Origin: Gammaproteobacteria bacterium | GTDB taxonomy: Bacteria; Pseudomonadota; Gammaproteobacteria; Steroidobacterales; Woeseiaceae | Direction of reading: 5' to 3' | DNA: 44,256 nt | Assembly (NCBI GenBank): GCA_029863125.1 | Contig: JAOTWB010000020.1 | Coordinates: 1-44,256 of the forward strand | Part shown: one piece after another, positions 16,207 through 24,039 of the stretch | How positions within the stretch are numbered: position 1 is the stretch's first letter | Layout of the letters: each line of letters begins with the position of its first letter | Made by a program: the position numbers and the translations under genes | The notes under the pieces: model-generated | What the model was told of the DNA's origin: nothing | The model's database searches: none | What the model saw: only the letters and a program-made list of their open reading frames with translations

Positions 16207-18240
16207 CTACCAGCTGCGGCGCACGCCGACAATGAGATTTCGCCCGGGAGCGTCGAGCCCGGAGCCGTGCACACGATAGCGCTTGTCGAGCAGGTTATCG
16301 AGACTGACCGAAAGCAGCCAGTCCCCTGCAAACGATTTCTCAATGCGGGCACCGATCACCGCCCAGCCCGGCGTGCCCTGCGGGTCGATTCGCGAATCGC
16401 CGATATCGCGCGCACTGAGCCGCTCCTGGTCGCCAGCAAAGCGCAGCCAACTCTCGAGCCGGTAATCGCCGCCTGCATCGTAAGACAGTATGACGCTGCC
16501 GTTGAACGGCGGTATGCGCCCGGCTGGCTCCGTGGCATCGCCGGCGACCTGTTGTTCGCCCCACGTGTAGTTGAGGACCGCGCGGATACTGATGTCGTCG
16601 CTGGGTCTCACATCAAGGCCGGCTTCGACGCCTCGTATCAAAGACTCCGCTGCATTGACGCTTTGCACGATATCTCGGCCGTCAGACCTAAGGTCTCCGG
16701 TGCCAACCGATGTGATGCGATCGTCATAGCGCAACGCATACACCATAAGGTCGAACGCAACCCGTTCGGAGCGGTGGCGCACGCCAACGTCCGCTTGAAC
16801 CACGCGCTCTGATCCGAGCGTCGTATTTGGAACGTTGAAACGATTGCCGGGACGATTGCCAAGGGTGCCAAGATCAAAGACGTTCGGCGCGCGAAAGCCC
16901 AGGCCCAGGTTGGTGAGAACCTGCCAGCGCGGGGTCGCATCGAATATCCAGCCGATGTCTCCGCCGACGTCGGTGCCGTCGATGTCAGCCGCGGCCGATA
17001 CTGCGGTGTCCGGCAGGCTGACGTCATCATTGCTGACACGAATCCCGCCATTCACGTTATTCCGGTTGCTAAGCCTGTGCTGAACATTCGCGTAAAGCGC
17101 TGCCTGCGTGACCGTAGAGCCGTCGGGGAATCTCGAGGGAACCTCACGAATTGCGCCGGTCGTCAGGACTTCCTCGAATCGCTTGCTGCGGACTTCATCG
17201 TGGTAGAACTCGGCCCCGACAATCCAGGACCCTCCCTGCGTGATTCTCGAGCCGCTGAGCGTCAGGCCAAGGAGATCGCTGCTGTTGGCTTCACGGCGCC
17301 GTTCTGTTGCTTCAAAATCGCGCGTGACACGATCGTCGTCAATGCGCTGCCAGGCAACGTCGGTAGTCCAGTCCAGGCCCGCTGGCCCGTCGGTCTTCGT
17401 GTATTTCCCGTGCACGAAAACACGACGGTTAGGGGCAAAAAAGAATTCGGAAGACGACGGTTCGACTTGAGCAAACCCGGGCACAAGCTCGTCGGCGCGC
17501 GGCGTTTCCGGCTGCTCGAGATAATGCATGTCGAGGAGCCAGGAGCGATCGCTGGCCGGCGTGGCCGAGAACACAATTCGCGCCGCCCTGGATTCGTAGC
17601 CACTCGGCCCGACGCGTGCGCCGCTCCCGGTGCGCCTGTCACCCGTCTTCAGATACTCGGCGCCGAACGATGATGCGAAAGCGCTGTTCCCGAAATCAAG
17701 CCTTGCGCGCGCCGTCTTCCCTAATTCGGCCGTATCGAAAGCAGCAAATGCCTCGCCGCGTGATCGTATTTCAGGCGAATCGAAGCTCGGTACCGATGTT
17801 ACGAGTTGCACAACGCCGCCAACGGCGTCGTTGCCATACAGGGACGTCGGTGTTCCGCGCAGCACTTCCACCCTTTCGACTGCCGAGACCGGCACGAGGG
17901 AGAAATACTGCGTCGGTGCGCTTCTGAAAATTGCGTTATTCAGGCGCATGCCGTCGACGAGGTGCAGGATCGAAGAGCCTTTGAGGCCGCGGATTATCGC
18001 GGCGCCCTGGCCCGGCGTGGTTTGCTGCAGGAATACGCCGACGTTGGACGCCAGGCTGTCCGTCACCAGCTTTTGCGTCCGAATCTGCTCCCGAGTAATG
18101 AGCGTCAGGCCGGAAGACACGTCCTCGCTGCTGATGACTCGACGTGTGGCTGTTACGAGCACCTCTTCAATTTCGTTATCGTCGGCCGCCGCCATAGGCG
18201 GGACGACCGTGGCCGCCAGTAGCAGCAAGAGTCTGGACAT
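16207..18240 (-). CDS. TonB-dependent receptor, heme/hemoglobin-type plug
   Basis: A 677-residue receptor beginning MSRLLLLLAATVVPPMAAAD, a signal peptide; 28 in-frame codons upstream include the terminator hairpin and are not used. The TonB box is EIEEVLVTATRR. The plug has IIRGLKGSSILHLVDGMRLN and ERVEVLRGTPTSLYGNDAVG. The barrel ends in an aromatic residue (GVRRSW), as outer-membrane barrels do. Size and plug resemble the receptor class annotated as hemoglobin/transferrin/lactoferrin or BtuB-like, but I see no FRAP/NPNL heme motif I can name, so the ligand is open. Only about 40 bp separate the start codon from a strong terminator upstream. Confidence 0.87.
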   Translation of the reverse strand: MSRLLLLLAATVVPPMAAADDNEIEEVLVTATRRVISSEDVSSGLTLITREQIRTQKLVTDSLASNVGVFLQQTTPGQGAAIIRGLKGSSILHLVDGMRLNNAIFRSAPTQYFSLVPVSAVERVEVLRGTPTSLYGNDAVGGVVQLVTSVPSFDSPEIRSRGEAFAAFDTAELGKTARARLDFGNSAFASSFGAEYLKTGDRRTGSGARVGPSGYESRAARIVFSATPASDRSWLLDMHYLEQPETPRADELVPGFAQVEPSSSEFFFAPNRRVFVHGKYTKTDGPAGLDWTTDVAWQRIDDDRVTRDFEATERRREANSSDLLGLTLSGSRITQGGSWIVGAEFYHDEVRSKRFEEVLTTGAIREVPSRFPDGSTVTQAALYANVQHRLSNRNNVNGGIRVSNDDVSLPDTAVSAAADIDGTDVGGDIGWIFDATPRWQVLTNLGLGFRAPNVFDLGTLGNRPGNRFNVPNTTLGSERVVQADVGVRHRSERVAFDLMVYALRYDDRITSVGTGDLRSDGRDIVQSVNAAESLIRGVEAGLDVRPSDDISIRAVLNYTWGEQQVAGDATEPAGRIPPFNGSVILSYDAGGDYRLESWLRFAGDQERLSARDIGDSRIDPQGTPGWAVIGARIEKSFAGDWLLSVSLDNLLDKRYRVHGSGLDAPGRNLIVGVRRSW

Positions 18241-18280
18241 GCGCGTGAGGGTACAACATCTGACGCCGGCACCGGAACGC

Positions 18281-18310
18281 AAAAAGGGGCACTTCGGCAG
18301 AAGTGCCCCT
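18281..18310 (-). terminator. Rho-independent terminator after the kinase gene
   Basis: A perfect 10-bp stem, AGGGGCACTT (18285-18294) with AAGTGCCCCT (18301-18310), closes CGGCAG. On the minus strand the stem is followed by a run of five U (18285-18281). It lies about 105 bp beyond the kinase stop codon, so it most simply ends the phosphorelay operon. Because it is also just upstream of the receptor start, an attenuator role for that gene cannot be excluded. A second stem (18328-18348, GCGG/CCGC core with flanking ACCCT/AGGGT) precedes it. Confidence 0.8.
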
Positions 18311-18416
18311 CTCTCTCCGTGCAAACCCTGCGGTTCGGCCGCGAGGGTAACGCGCCGGCGATAGTATCGACAAAATGCAGCAGATCACGAGCCTGCAACA
18401 ATCGTTCACATTTGTC

Positions 18417-19967
18417 CTAGTGAGTCAGGCGCTTTATCTCGGTCAACAGCTCCTGCATCTGCGCCGGCTTTCTGAAGAAGCGCGTAAAAGCGCTTTTCTG
18501 CTCGTCGCTCAACTTAGACGCCGTGAGCGCAACGATCGGCTTGGCATACCCCTGTTCACGCAATACTTTCGCTGCAACAACCCCGCCGACGCCGGGAACA
18601 TTGCAGTCCATCAGCACGATGTCGGGATCGAATTTCAGGGTTTTCGCGATGGCCTCGGAGCTATCCGAAGTGGTTATCAATCCGTACCCGGATCGATGCA
18701 GGTAGTGCTCAACCAGGTTAACCATGTCCTCATCATCGTCGCAAATAAGGACGCTGAGCGGTTTTGCGGCGATGGTATCTTCACTCGGCAGCGGCAGCAC
18801 CGGCACAGCTGCCGTCGGCCCGTCGTCCGCGGCCATCACGGGTACGTGAACGCTGACAGTGCAACCCTCGCCTGGCATCGAGTCCAGTGACACCTCACCG
18901 TGCATGAGTTCGACGAGCCGCAGCGTTATGGTCAGGCCCAGACCTGCGCCGGTCTCGCCCCGGCCACCTCCACGCTCGAATGCCTGAAAGACTCTTTCCT
19001 GGTCCTCGATACTGATGCCTGGCCCGGTGTCACTGACCGTAACGACGAGCCGGCCATCGTTGTAGGTGGCCATCAACTTGACGCCGCCTTCGACCGTAAA
19101 TTTGACCGCATTGCCGAGCAGATTGATCAGGATCTGACGCAATCGCACTTCGTCGGCATAAATGGTTTTCGGCACATCTTCATCGACGGCGGCTGCAAAC
19201 GAGAGCCCCTTTTCGGCGGCCATCGGGGCCATCATGGCCGCCATGTCGTCGAGAAGGCTCGCGAGATCGAAATCGCGTTCGATCAACTCAACCTGACCGG
19301 CGTCGAGACTGGCGTCATCCAGCACTACTTCGACGAGCGACGTGAGGTGCTTCGCCGACCGGGAGATCGTCTCGATGCTTTTCTGAATATCGTTACTGCT
19401 CGTCCCCTCTTCACTGGCAAGTTCTGCGTAGTTGATGATTGATGCAAGAGGGGTGCGAAACTCGTGTGACATCATCGCGATGAAACGGCTTTTGTTTGCG
19501 CTGATGCGTTCTGCTTCACGGCGATGATGATCCAGTTCCGACTTTGCTTCGACAAGCTCGCTGATCAGGTCCCGCTGACGGGCGATGAGCTTGTGCTGTC
19601 GCGCCTGCATCAATCGTAATTCGTTTACGGTCTGTTGCTTTGATTGTATATAGGCGTGTTCCTTACTGGCATCGAGCAAGACTACGTAACATTGGCTGTC
19701 ATCGGGAATCAGGTGCATCGTTACAATGGCCCGGCCGGGCGTCTCGATGAAATCGAGCTTTTGCGGTGTCGTGATCGGGATTCCCACAAGAAAAGGTGCC
19801 GGCCCGCGCATATCCTCGTCGGCTTCGACCCCGTTCAGGCCACACCAGTCACTGCTCCCCCAGCTGTCGATCAGGCGGTAATTCTCATCGATCAGAAAAC
19901 AAAATGGCTGTGTTTCCGCAAGAAATTCGCTCTGCAGCTTGCTGACGACGTGCGAAGGCAGGTCCAC
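18417..19967 (-). CDS. cytoplasmic hybrid histidine kinase
   Basis: A 516-residue kinase. Residues about 15-100 form a PAS-like sensor without any membrane segment, then a coiled coil (105-155). The HisKA domain has MMSHEFRTPLASI with phospho-acceptor His168. The ATPase domain shows an N box (LINLLGNAVKF), G1 (DTGPGI) and G2 (GAGLGLTI). A C-terminal receiver domain (about 395-516) has the acidic pocket CDDDED, phospho-acceptor Asp454 in VLMDCNVPG and Lys in FRKPAQ. Phosphate should pass His168 to Asp454 and then need an Hpt protein, which is encoded upstream. The GTG start shares one base with the TAG stop of the GTPase gene, so the two are translationally coupled. Confidence 0.92.
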   Translation of the reverse strand: MDLPSHVVSKLQSEFLAETQPFCFLIDENYRLIDSWGSSDWCGLNGVEADEDMRGPAPFLVGIPITTPQKLDFIETPGRAIVTMHLIPDDSQCYVVLLDASKEHAYIQSKQQTVNELRLMQARQHKLIARQRDLISELVEAKSELDHHRREAERISANKSRFIAMMSHEFRTPLASIINYAELASEEGTSSNDIQKSIETISRSAKHLTSLVEVVLDDASLDAGQVELIERDFDLASLLDDMAAMMAPMAAEKGLSFAAAVDEDVPKTIYADEVRLRQILINLLGNAVKFTVEGGVKLMATYNDGRLVVTVSDTGPGISIEDQERVFQAFERGGGRGETGAGLGLTITLRLVELMHGEVSLDSMPGEGCTVSVHVPVMAADDGPTAAVPVLPLPSEDTIAAKPLSVLICDDDEDMVNLVEHYLHRSGYGLITTSDSSEAIAKTLKFDPDIVLMDCNVPGVGGVVAAKVLREQGYAKPIVALTASKLSDEQKSAFTRFFRKPAQMQELLTEIKRLTH

Positions 19968-20491
19968 TACTTGCCTCGCATATCATTTTCGATAATCAGC
20001 TCCGCAAGCCGGGCGATCGCCCGTTCGACATCGTCCCCGGTTTTTGCGCTGGTGCGGTAGGCATTGCCGTAATTCGTGGTCAGCGCATCGAAACGCTCAT
20101 CGCTGACATCCCAGTCTGCCGTGAGGTCGCGCTTGTTGACGAGCAGCACAGCGGGAGCCAGACCGTATGCTTCGGTAATTTGATTCTGCAGGCGCTCAAC
20201 AGCCTTCAGTGTAGCGGGCCTCGTGCCATCGGCGACGAAGATATAGCCGCTCGCTCCGCGAAGATAGGCCATTTCGGCAGGACCGAATTTCTCGGAGCCG
20301 GCAACGTCCCAGATAACGAGTTTATGAGTCACCGCCAGTGCAGGAAACTCGATTTCCTTGGTGTCGATCTTTACGCCAACTGTGCTCAGGTATTTCTCGG
20401 AGAATTGATTTGTTACAAATCTCTCGACGACGCTGGTCTTACCGACGGCGAAGTCGCCGACGACACACACTTTGCTGGTCACCGGGGTCAC
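19967..20491 (-). CDS. Rab/Ras-like small GTPase
   Basis: A 174-residue single-domain GTPase with all five boxes: G1 GDFAVGKT (12-19), switch I with STVGV (Thr37), G3 WDVAGSEKF (61-69), G4 NKRD (119-122) and G5 SAK (148-150). This is the Rab/Ras/MglA superfamily. The position of Ras Gln61 is Ser66 and that of Ras Gly12 is Phe14, so intrinsic hydrolysis should be slow and a partner GAP likely. No lipid-anchor cysteine is present at the C-terminus. The GTG start overlaps the stop of the OmpA-domain gene (GTGA) and its own stop overlaps the kinase start, so three products are coupled. Bacterial relatives such as MglA set polarity; here the partner is probably the roadblock-like region of the preceding product (inference). 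Confidence 0.9.
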   Translation of the reverse strand: MTPVTSKVCVVGDFAVGKTSVVERFVTNQFSEKYLSTVGVKIDTKEIEFPALAVTHKLVIWDVAGSEKFGPAEMAYLRGASGYIFVADGTRPATLKAVERLQNQITEAYGLAPAVLLVNKRDLTADWDVSDERFDALTTNYGNAYRTSAKTGDDVERAIARLAELIIENDMRGK

Positions 20492-22191
20492 GGCGAGTCC
20501 GGCAATGGCTCTAGCTGCAAATCGAACTGCACGAAGCGTAAGCTAACGTCCTCTCGTGGAGGCTCGTCCGCAAACCCGAGTTCAGGTTGACTCAGTATGC
20601 GTGCGTTGATGCCGGAGGCCGCCAGAATTTGCGCGGCGACCGTCGCACGCCGATCTGCCAGCGCGGCGTTTGCCGCTGCACTACCGACGGAGTCGGCCGA
20701 CCCTTTCGCCGTCACAGACACCAGGTAACCGAATTCCCGCGCCTCATCGACGAGTCCTGCAAGTTCCGTTGCAAACTCGCGCAACCTGGCTTGATCCCCG
20801 TCGAGGAATTCGACGCCGCTTCCGAAGAAGAACTGTCTCTGGTTCAGGCCGGCAACCCGGTCGGCAATCTGCTGCCGATCATTGCCTTGAAGGCCGCTAA
20901 CATCGAGCCGGTCGATGCCGACCAGGCTATTGAAACGCGATCGCAGCTGTTGTCGCCACGCCCAGGGCGCCTGCCCGCTTGCGTGAAGGGTCGTGCCGGA
21001 CACCCGGAAATCGACCGATTCGGGTTTGCCGAGCATCCGGGCCGCCCGTTCCGCAAGTATTTCAGGCTGCAAAGACTGGAAAGGCTGCATCGAAACGCTG
21101 ACGCGGTCTGACGGGATATCGATACTCTCCGCGACATCAGCGACGTTCATTGCGAGCGGATCCCTGAGCCCCCGCACGGTGAAGTGCCCTCCATCACGAT
21201 CGATGCTCGTGACGTAGAGCCCCGGCGTAGCATTGAGCGCAGCCTCAAGTTCTTCCTGTTGCTGCGAGTACATCCAGCTTCTTACACCGAAGAAGACCGC
21301 GGCTAATGCTAGCAACAGCAGCAGGACGAGAACCGGGCCGGGCGGTCCCTCCCGTTTTTTGGTGCTTTCGTCGCGCGCTTCAAACCGAAGACAACGTTCG
21401 AGCTCGTCCTCGACATCCGGCACCGTGCTCGTGTCTCCCTTGTATTCGCGAATGGCGTCGCCGTAGCGAAAATGGATTCGTTCGAGGATCGCGCTGAGAT
21501 CGGCGCGCAGGCTTTTCGGCGGCACACCACGAATGACACACACGAGCAACGCGTGTGGTCCGTGCACGGCCCACAGCGTAAACTCGCCCATGTCAGCCGA
21601 TTCGAGCCGCCCCGTGCGATCCGGCGAAAATGACTCCTTTACGAAATCCTGGATCGCTGTAAACATCGCGGAGACGGCATCACTGTCTTTGATTTTCGAT
21701 GACTCATGATGAACATGGTCGACGAGCAGGCCGTTCTCCCGGCTGATCAGGTATGCCTGCTCAACCCGATAACGCATTGTCTTTTGCAGGACATACTCGC
21801 CAAACGGGATACCTGCGCGCGACGCCTGCCAACGCCATTTCAGTCCCGTCGGGCTGACACTGTGCTCTACGGCTTCGTTGATCTGTTGCGAGAAATTGCG
21901 CAGCGCATGCATGATCGACTTGCGAATTGCCGGACCCATGACCGGGTACAGTGCGTCAGCGTAGGTCTCGGGCTCGTCGCGCAGCGCCTGCTGCAAACAC
22001 TCGCCGACCGGCTGGGTCAGCGACTCGACCAGCTCGCCATCTTTCTGATGACTTTGATGAATGGCTTCCGGCAGGATGTCGGCAACGTCAGCCGTGCGGA
22101 TTTCGCGGCGCTCCACGCGTTCGGAAATCGAGTCCAGCGCCTGTTTCTCGGCGCCAAACAGCAGTTCCTTTAGCTGGTCGAGATCGTTCAT
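20488..22191 (-). CDS. inner-membrane protein with roadblock-like cytoplasmic region and periplasmic OmpA domain
   Basis: A 567-residue protein without signal peptide. Residues 1-280 should be cytoplasmic: a conserved N-terminal motif KELLFGAE (8-15), LPEAIHQ, LYPVMGPAIRKSI (81-93), then an alpha/beta region about 141-245 (YRVEQAYLIS, ENGLLVDHV, AMFTAIQDFVKESF, VCVIRGVPP) that looks like a roadblock/longin-type fold. One membrane segment (about 286-305) follows. The periplasmic part has a BON-like region (about 315-430) and a C-terminal OmpA domain (about 440-567) with GSAAANAALADRRA, the peptidoglycan-binding helix. I recall this architecture as a conserved OmpA-domain family of unknown function in other bacteria. 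It precedes and overlaps the small GTPase gene, suggesting that the cytoplasmic half binds that GTPase while the other end binds the wall. Confidence 0.78.
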   Translation of the reverse strand: MNDLDQLKELLFGAEKQALDSISERVERREIRTADVADILPEAIHQSHQKDGELVESLTQPVGECLQQALRDEPETYADALYPVMGPAIRKSIMHALRNFSQQINEAVEHSVSPTGLKWRWQASRAGIPFGEYVLQKTMRYRVEQAYLISRENGLLVDHVHHESSKIKDSDAVSAMFTAIQDFVKESFSPDRTGRLESADMGEFTLWAVHGPHALLVCVIRGVPPKSLRADLSAILERIHFRYGDAIREYKGDTSTVPDVEDELERCLRFEARDESTKKREGPPGPVLVLLLLLALAAVFFGVRSWMYSQQQEELEAALNATPGLYVTSIDRDGGHFTVRGLRDPLAMNVADVAESIDIPSDRVSVSMQPFQSLQPEILAERAARMLGKPESVDFRVSGTTLHASGQAPWAWRQQLRSRFNSLVGIDRLDVSGLQGNDRQQIADRVAGLNQRQFFFGSGVEFLDGDQARLREFATELAGLVDEAREFGYLVSVTAKGSADSVGSAAANAALADRRATVAAQILAASGINARILSQPELGFADEPPREDVSLRFVQFDLQLEPLPDSP

Positions 22192-22215
22192 CGATGCTCT
22201 GCCTCGAGCGCCTGC

Positions 22216-22761
22216 TCAGGCGTCCGACAGCTTGCCGCCTTTTTTCAGCCGCACCGCGACCTCGCTCAATACCGTGGCCAGGTCCTCCCGGCCAAGTTTG
22301 CGCGTTTCGATGGCCAGGTTCCTGCTGAGCTCCTCATGGCCGTCGTGAATCATGGCCGACAGTTCCTCGCTCTGCTCCTGCAGGATTCCCCGCAGGTCAT
22401 GCGTTTCGCTACCGATCTGTTCTTCCAGTTCTACACACCAAGACTCGACCTGTTCGGCAAGCTCTTTGAATTCCTTTGACCCCTGCTTACTCTCGTCCCT
22501 GCGGACCTTGCGCTCGTCGCGCAGCTGTTCCGCCAGTTTTTCGACGTCACGCTTGATACCGCTATTCAGCCGCTCCATGCGCTTTTCGAAGTCGGCCGAA
22601 ATCCCCTCAATATTCCTGGTCAGCCGCCTTTCAAGATCGGCAAAACGCTGCTCATAGTCGCGCATTTGCCCACCGAACAGAATCTCGCGGATCTTATCGA
22701 CGTTCTCGTCAACGTTTTCGGCCGACAAGCCGGACTGGTTTTGAGTTTGCTTCTTTGCCAT
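22216..22761 (-). CDS. coiled-coil protein sharing an N-terminal motif with its OmpA-domain neighbour
   Basis: A 181-residue soluble, highly charged protein, mostly coiled coil (about 35-165) with regular heptads and many Glu, Arg and Lys. No signal peptide or membrane segment. Residues 25-46 align without gaps to residues 8-29 of the next product: both read (R/K)E(I/L)LFG(G/A), twelve variable residues and then (L/V)ERR. The shared element may be a common docking motif. The C-terminus has ATVLSEVAVRLKKGGKL. No enzyme motif is seen. It lies 24 bp before the OmpA-domain gene and 40 bp after the response-regulator gene, inside the same operon. Confidence 0.75.
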   Translation of the reverse strand: MAKKQTQNQSGLSAENVDENVDKIREILFGGQMRDYEQRFADLERRLTRNIEGISADFEKRMERLNSGIKRDVEKLAEQLRDERKVRRDESKQGSKEFKELAEQVESWCVELEEQIGSETHDLRGILQEQSEELSAMIHDGHEELSRNLAIETRKLGREDLATVLSEVAVRLKKGGKLSDA

Positions 22762-22801
22762 GACCCTACATCTCCCTACCGATGTCGACCTGCATCCACC
22801 T

Positions 22802-23494
22802 TCACCGGCCGACTCGTTCCATGCGATAGCCGTGCTGGTAGATTGCCGACAGTATCCAGCCGTTCTCTTCGCAAAGCTCGAGCTTTTTTCGCAGGCGACT
22901 CACGTGCGTATCGACGGTTCGCGTCGATACCGATTTGTTTTCGATTCCCCAGATCGCTTCGAGCAGGTGATTGCGGGACATCATTTTTCCCGTATTGCGA
23001 AAAAAGAACAGCGCCAACTCAAACTCCCGGTTCGTCAGATTCAGTTTCTCTCCTTTAAGGCTCACCGTTTTATTTGCAAAACTCAAGGAATAAGGTGCAA
23101 CTTTGAGATCCTCGTCCTCAGGGTTGTGGCCAGCCGCACGTCTCAGTACGGCCGAAACTCGTGCCACCAATTCGGCCTGCCGGACCGGTTTCACGAGATA
23201 ATCGTCGGCGCCGGCTTCTAGACCGCGAACGATGCTATGTTCTTGATCCTTGGCCGTAACAATGATGACGGACGTGTAGTCGCCCATTTCCTTGCGCAGC
23301 TTTTTGAGAACCTCGATTCCGCTCAAATCAGGCAGCACCCAATCGAGCATGTACAGGTCGAAGCTGTCGCGCCTGACCGCGCGCAAAAAGCCGGCTGCGT
23401 CGGCGAAGCAATCGACCGTATGTTCGGCGTGCGTCAGCCAGAGCCTTATCAGCTCCGCCTGGTCGGGATCGTCCTCGAGAATCGCGATTCGCAA
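22802..23494 (-). CDS. OmpR/PhoB-family response regulator
   Basis: A 230-residue transcriptional response regulator. The receiver domain has the acidic pair in LEDDPDQ, phospho-acceptor Asp51 in LDWVLPDLSG, Thr in IVTAKD and Lys in LVKPVR. The C-terminal winged helix (about 130-230) has LTNREFELALFFF, TVDTHVSRLRKKL and IYQHGYRM, typical of OmpR/PhoB DNA-binding domains. I choose a TTG start at 23494 because GGAG precedes it by 5 nt and homologues begin right at LRIAILED; an ATG ten codons upstream (23524) is the alternative. Likely phosphate source: the hybrid kinase through the Hpt protein. It is the first gene of the GTPase/OmpA operon and may control it. Confidence 0.9.
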   Translation of the reverse strand: MRIAILEDDPDQAELIRLWLTHAEHTVDCFADAAGFLRAVRRDSFDLYMLDWVLPDLSGIEVLKKLRKEMGDYTSVIIVTAKDQEHSIVRGLEAGADDYLVKPVRQAELVARVSAVLRRAAGHNPEDEDLKVAPYSLSFANKTVSLKGEKLNLTNREFELALFFFRNTGKMMSRNHLLEAIWGIENKSVSTRTVDTHVSRLRKKLELCEENGWILSAIYQHGYRMERVGR

Positions 23495-23584
23495 TTTTGC
23501 TCCAATCCAGCAACGAATGGACACGGCGCATTGTGCTGGGTGCTGGCGATTTTGTTTGCTTATATTCGGGCCGGCACCTTACCC

Positions 23585-23613
23585 ATTATAGCGGCATACG
23601 CGCTATGCACTGG
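23585..23613 (-). promoter_or_regulatory. promoter of the response-regulator operon with inverted repeat
   Basis: On the minus strand a perfect TATAAT (23590-23585) lies about 90 bp upstream of the TTG start. The -35 position (CCAGTG, 23613-23608) is poor. The spacer contains GCATA-CGCGC-TATGC (23594-23608), a good regulator site, so the promoter may depend on a bound factor, possibly the regulator itself (inference). A second TATAAT at 23631-23626 also lacks a -35. Confidence 0.5.
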
Positions 23614-23657
23614 AATTTATTGAAGATTATATCAAATACGAATCTGGCTGGTCCGGG

Positions 23658-23984
23658 TCAGCTGACCCTCAATTTGTCCAGAAAGTCCGTCAGCTCGCCA
23701 ATCAGGCGCTCGATTTCCAGGACGTTTCTCGCGTCGGCCGCTTTTTCGAAATTCGCGCCAAAATGTGAGATTTGATCAAGTCCGTAGGCCGCGCCCGAGC
23801 CATACAGGTTATGCCCGGTCACCCGAATCGTTTCAAAATCCGATTCTGCCAGGGCTTGCGTCAGTTTTCCGATGTCATCCTTGCGATGGCTGAGATACTT
23901 TCCTATGAGCCTGCGCGCAAAGGGGTCGGTAGTCTCGATCGGTTTTTCATTCTCACGGGTCACACTTCTCGTCCTCGCACCCAT
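23658..23984 (-). CDS. Hpt-domain phosphotransfer protein
   Basis: A 108-residue, all-helical stand-alone Hpt protein. The phospho-accepting histidine is His58 in VTGHNLYGSGAAYGL, matching the family pattern H-x-L-[KY]-G-s-[AG]. It would accept phosphate from Asp454 of the hybrid kinase and hand it to the OmpR-type regulator. The first 15 or so residues are basic and disordered-looking; a GTG seven codons in (V8) is another possible start. It lies upstream of the response regulator with about 165 bp between, which contains that operon's promoter. Confidence 0.87.
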   Translation of the reverse strand: MGARTRSVTRENEKPIETTDPFARRLIGKYLSHRKDDIGKLTQALAESDFETIRVTGHNLYGSGAAYGLDQISHFGANFEKAADARNVLEIERLIGELTDFLDKLRVS

Positions 23985-24039
23985 CGCCGGTGGTTTATAT
24001 TTGCGCGGCCGCTTCCTCGTAGCGTAACGCGCGACTTCT

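Noticed and set aside
18240-18416. Cobalamin riboswitch ahead of the TonB receptor
   Set aside because: I looked for the B12 box and conserved core on the minus strand and did not find them; only generic stems are present.
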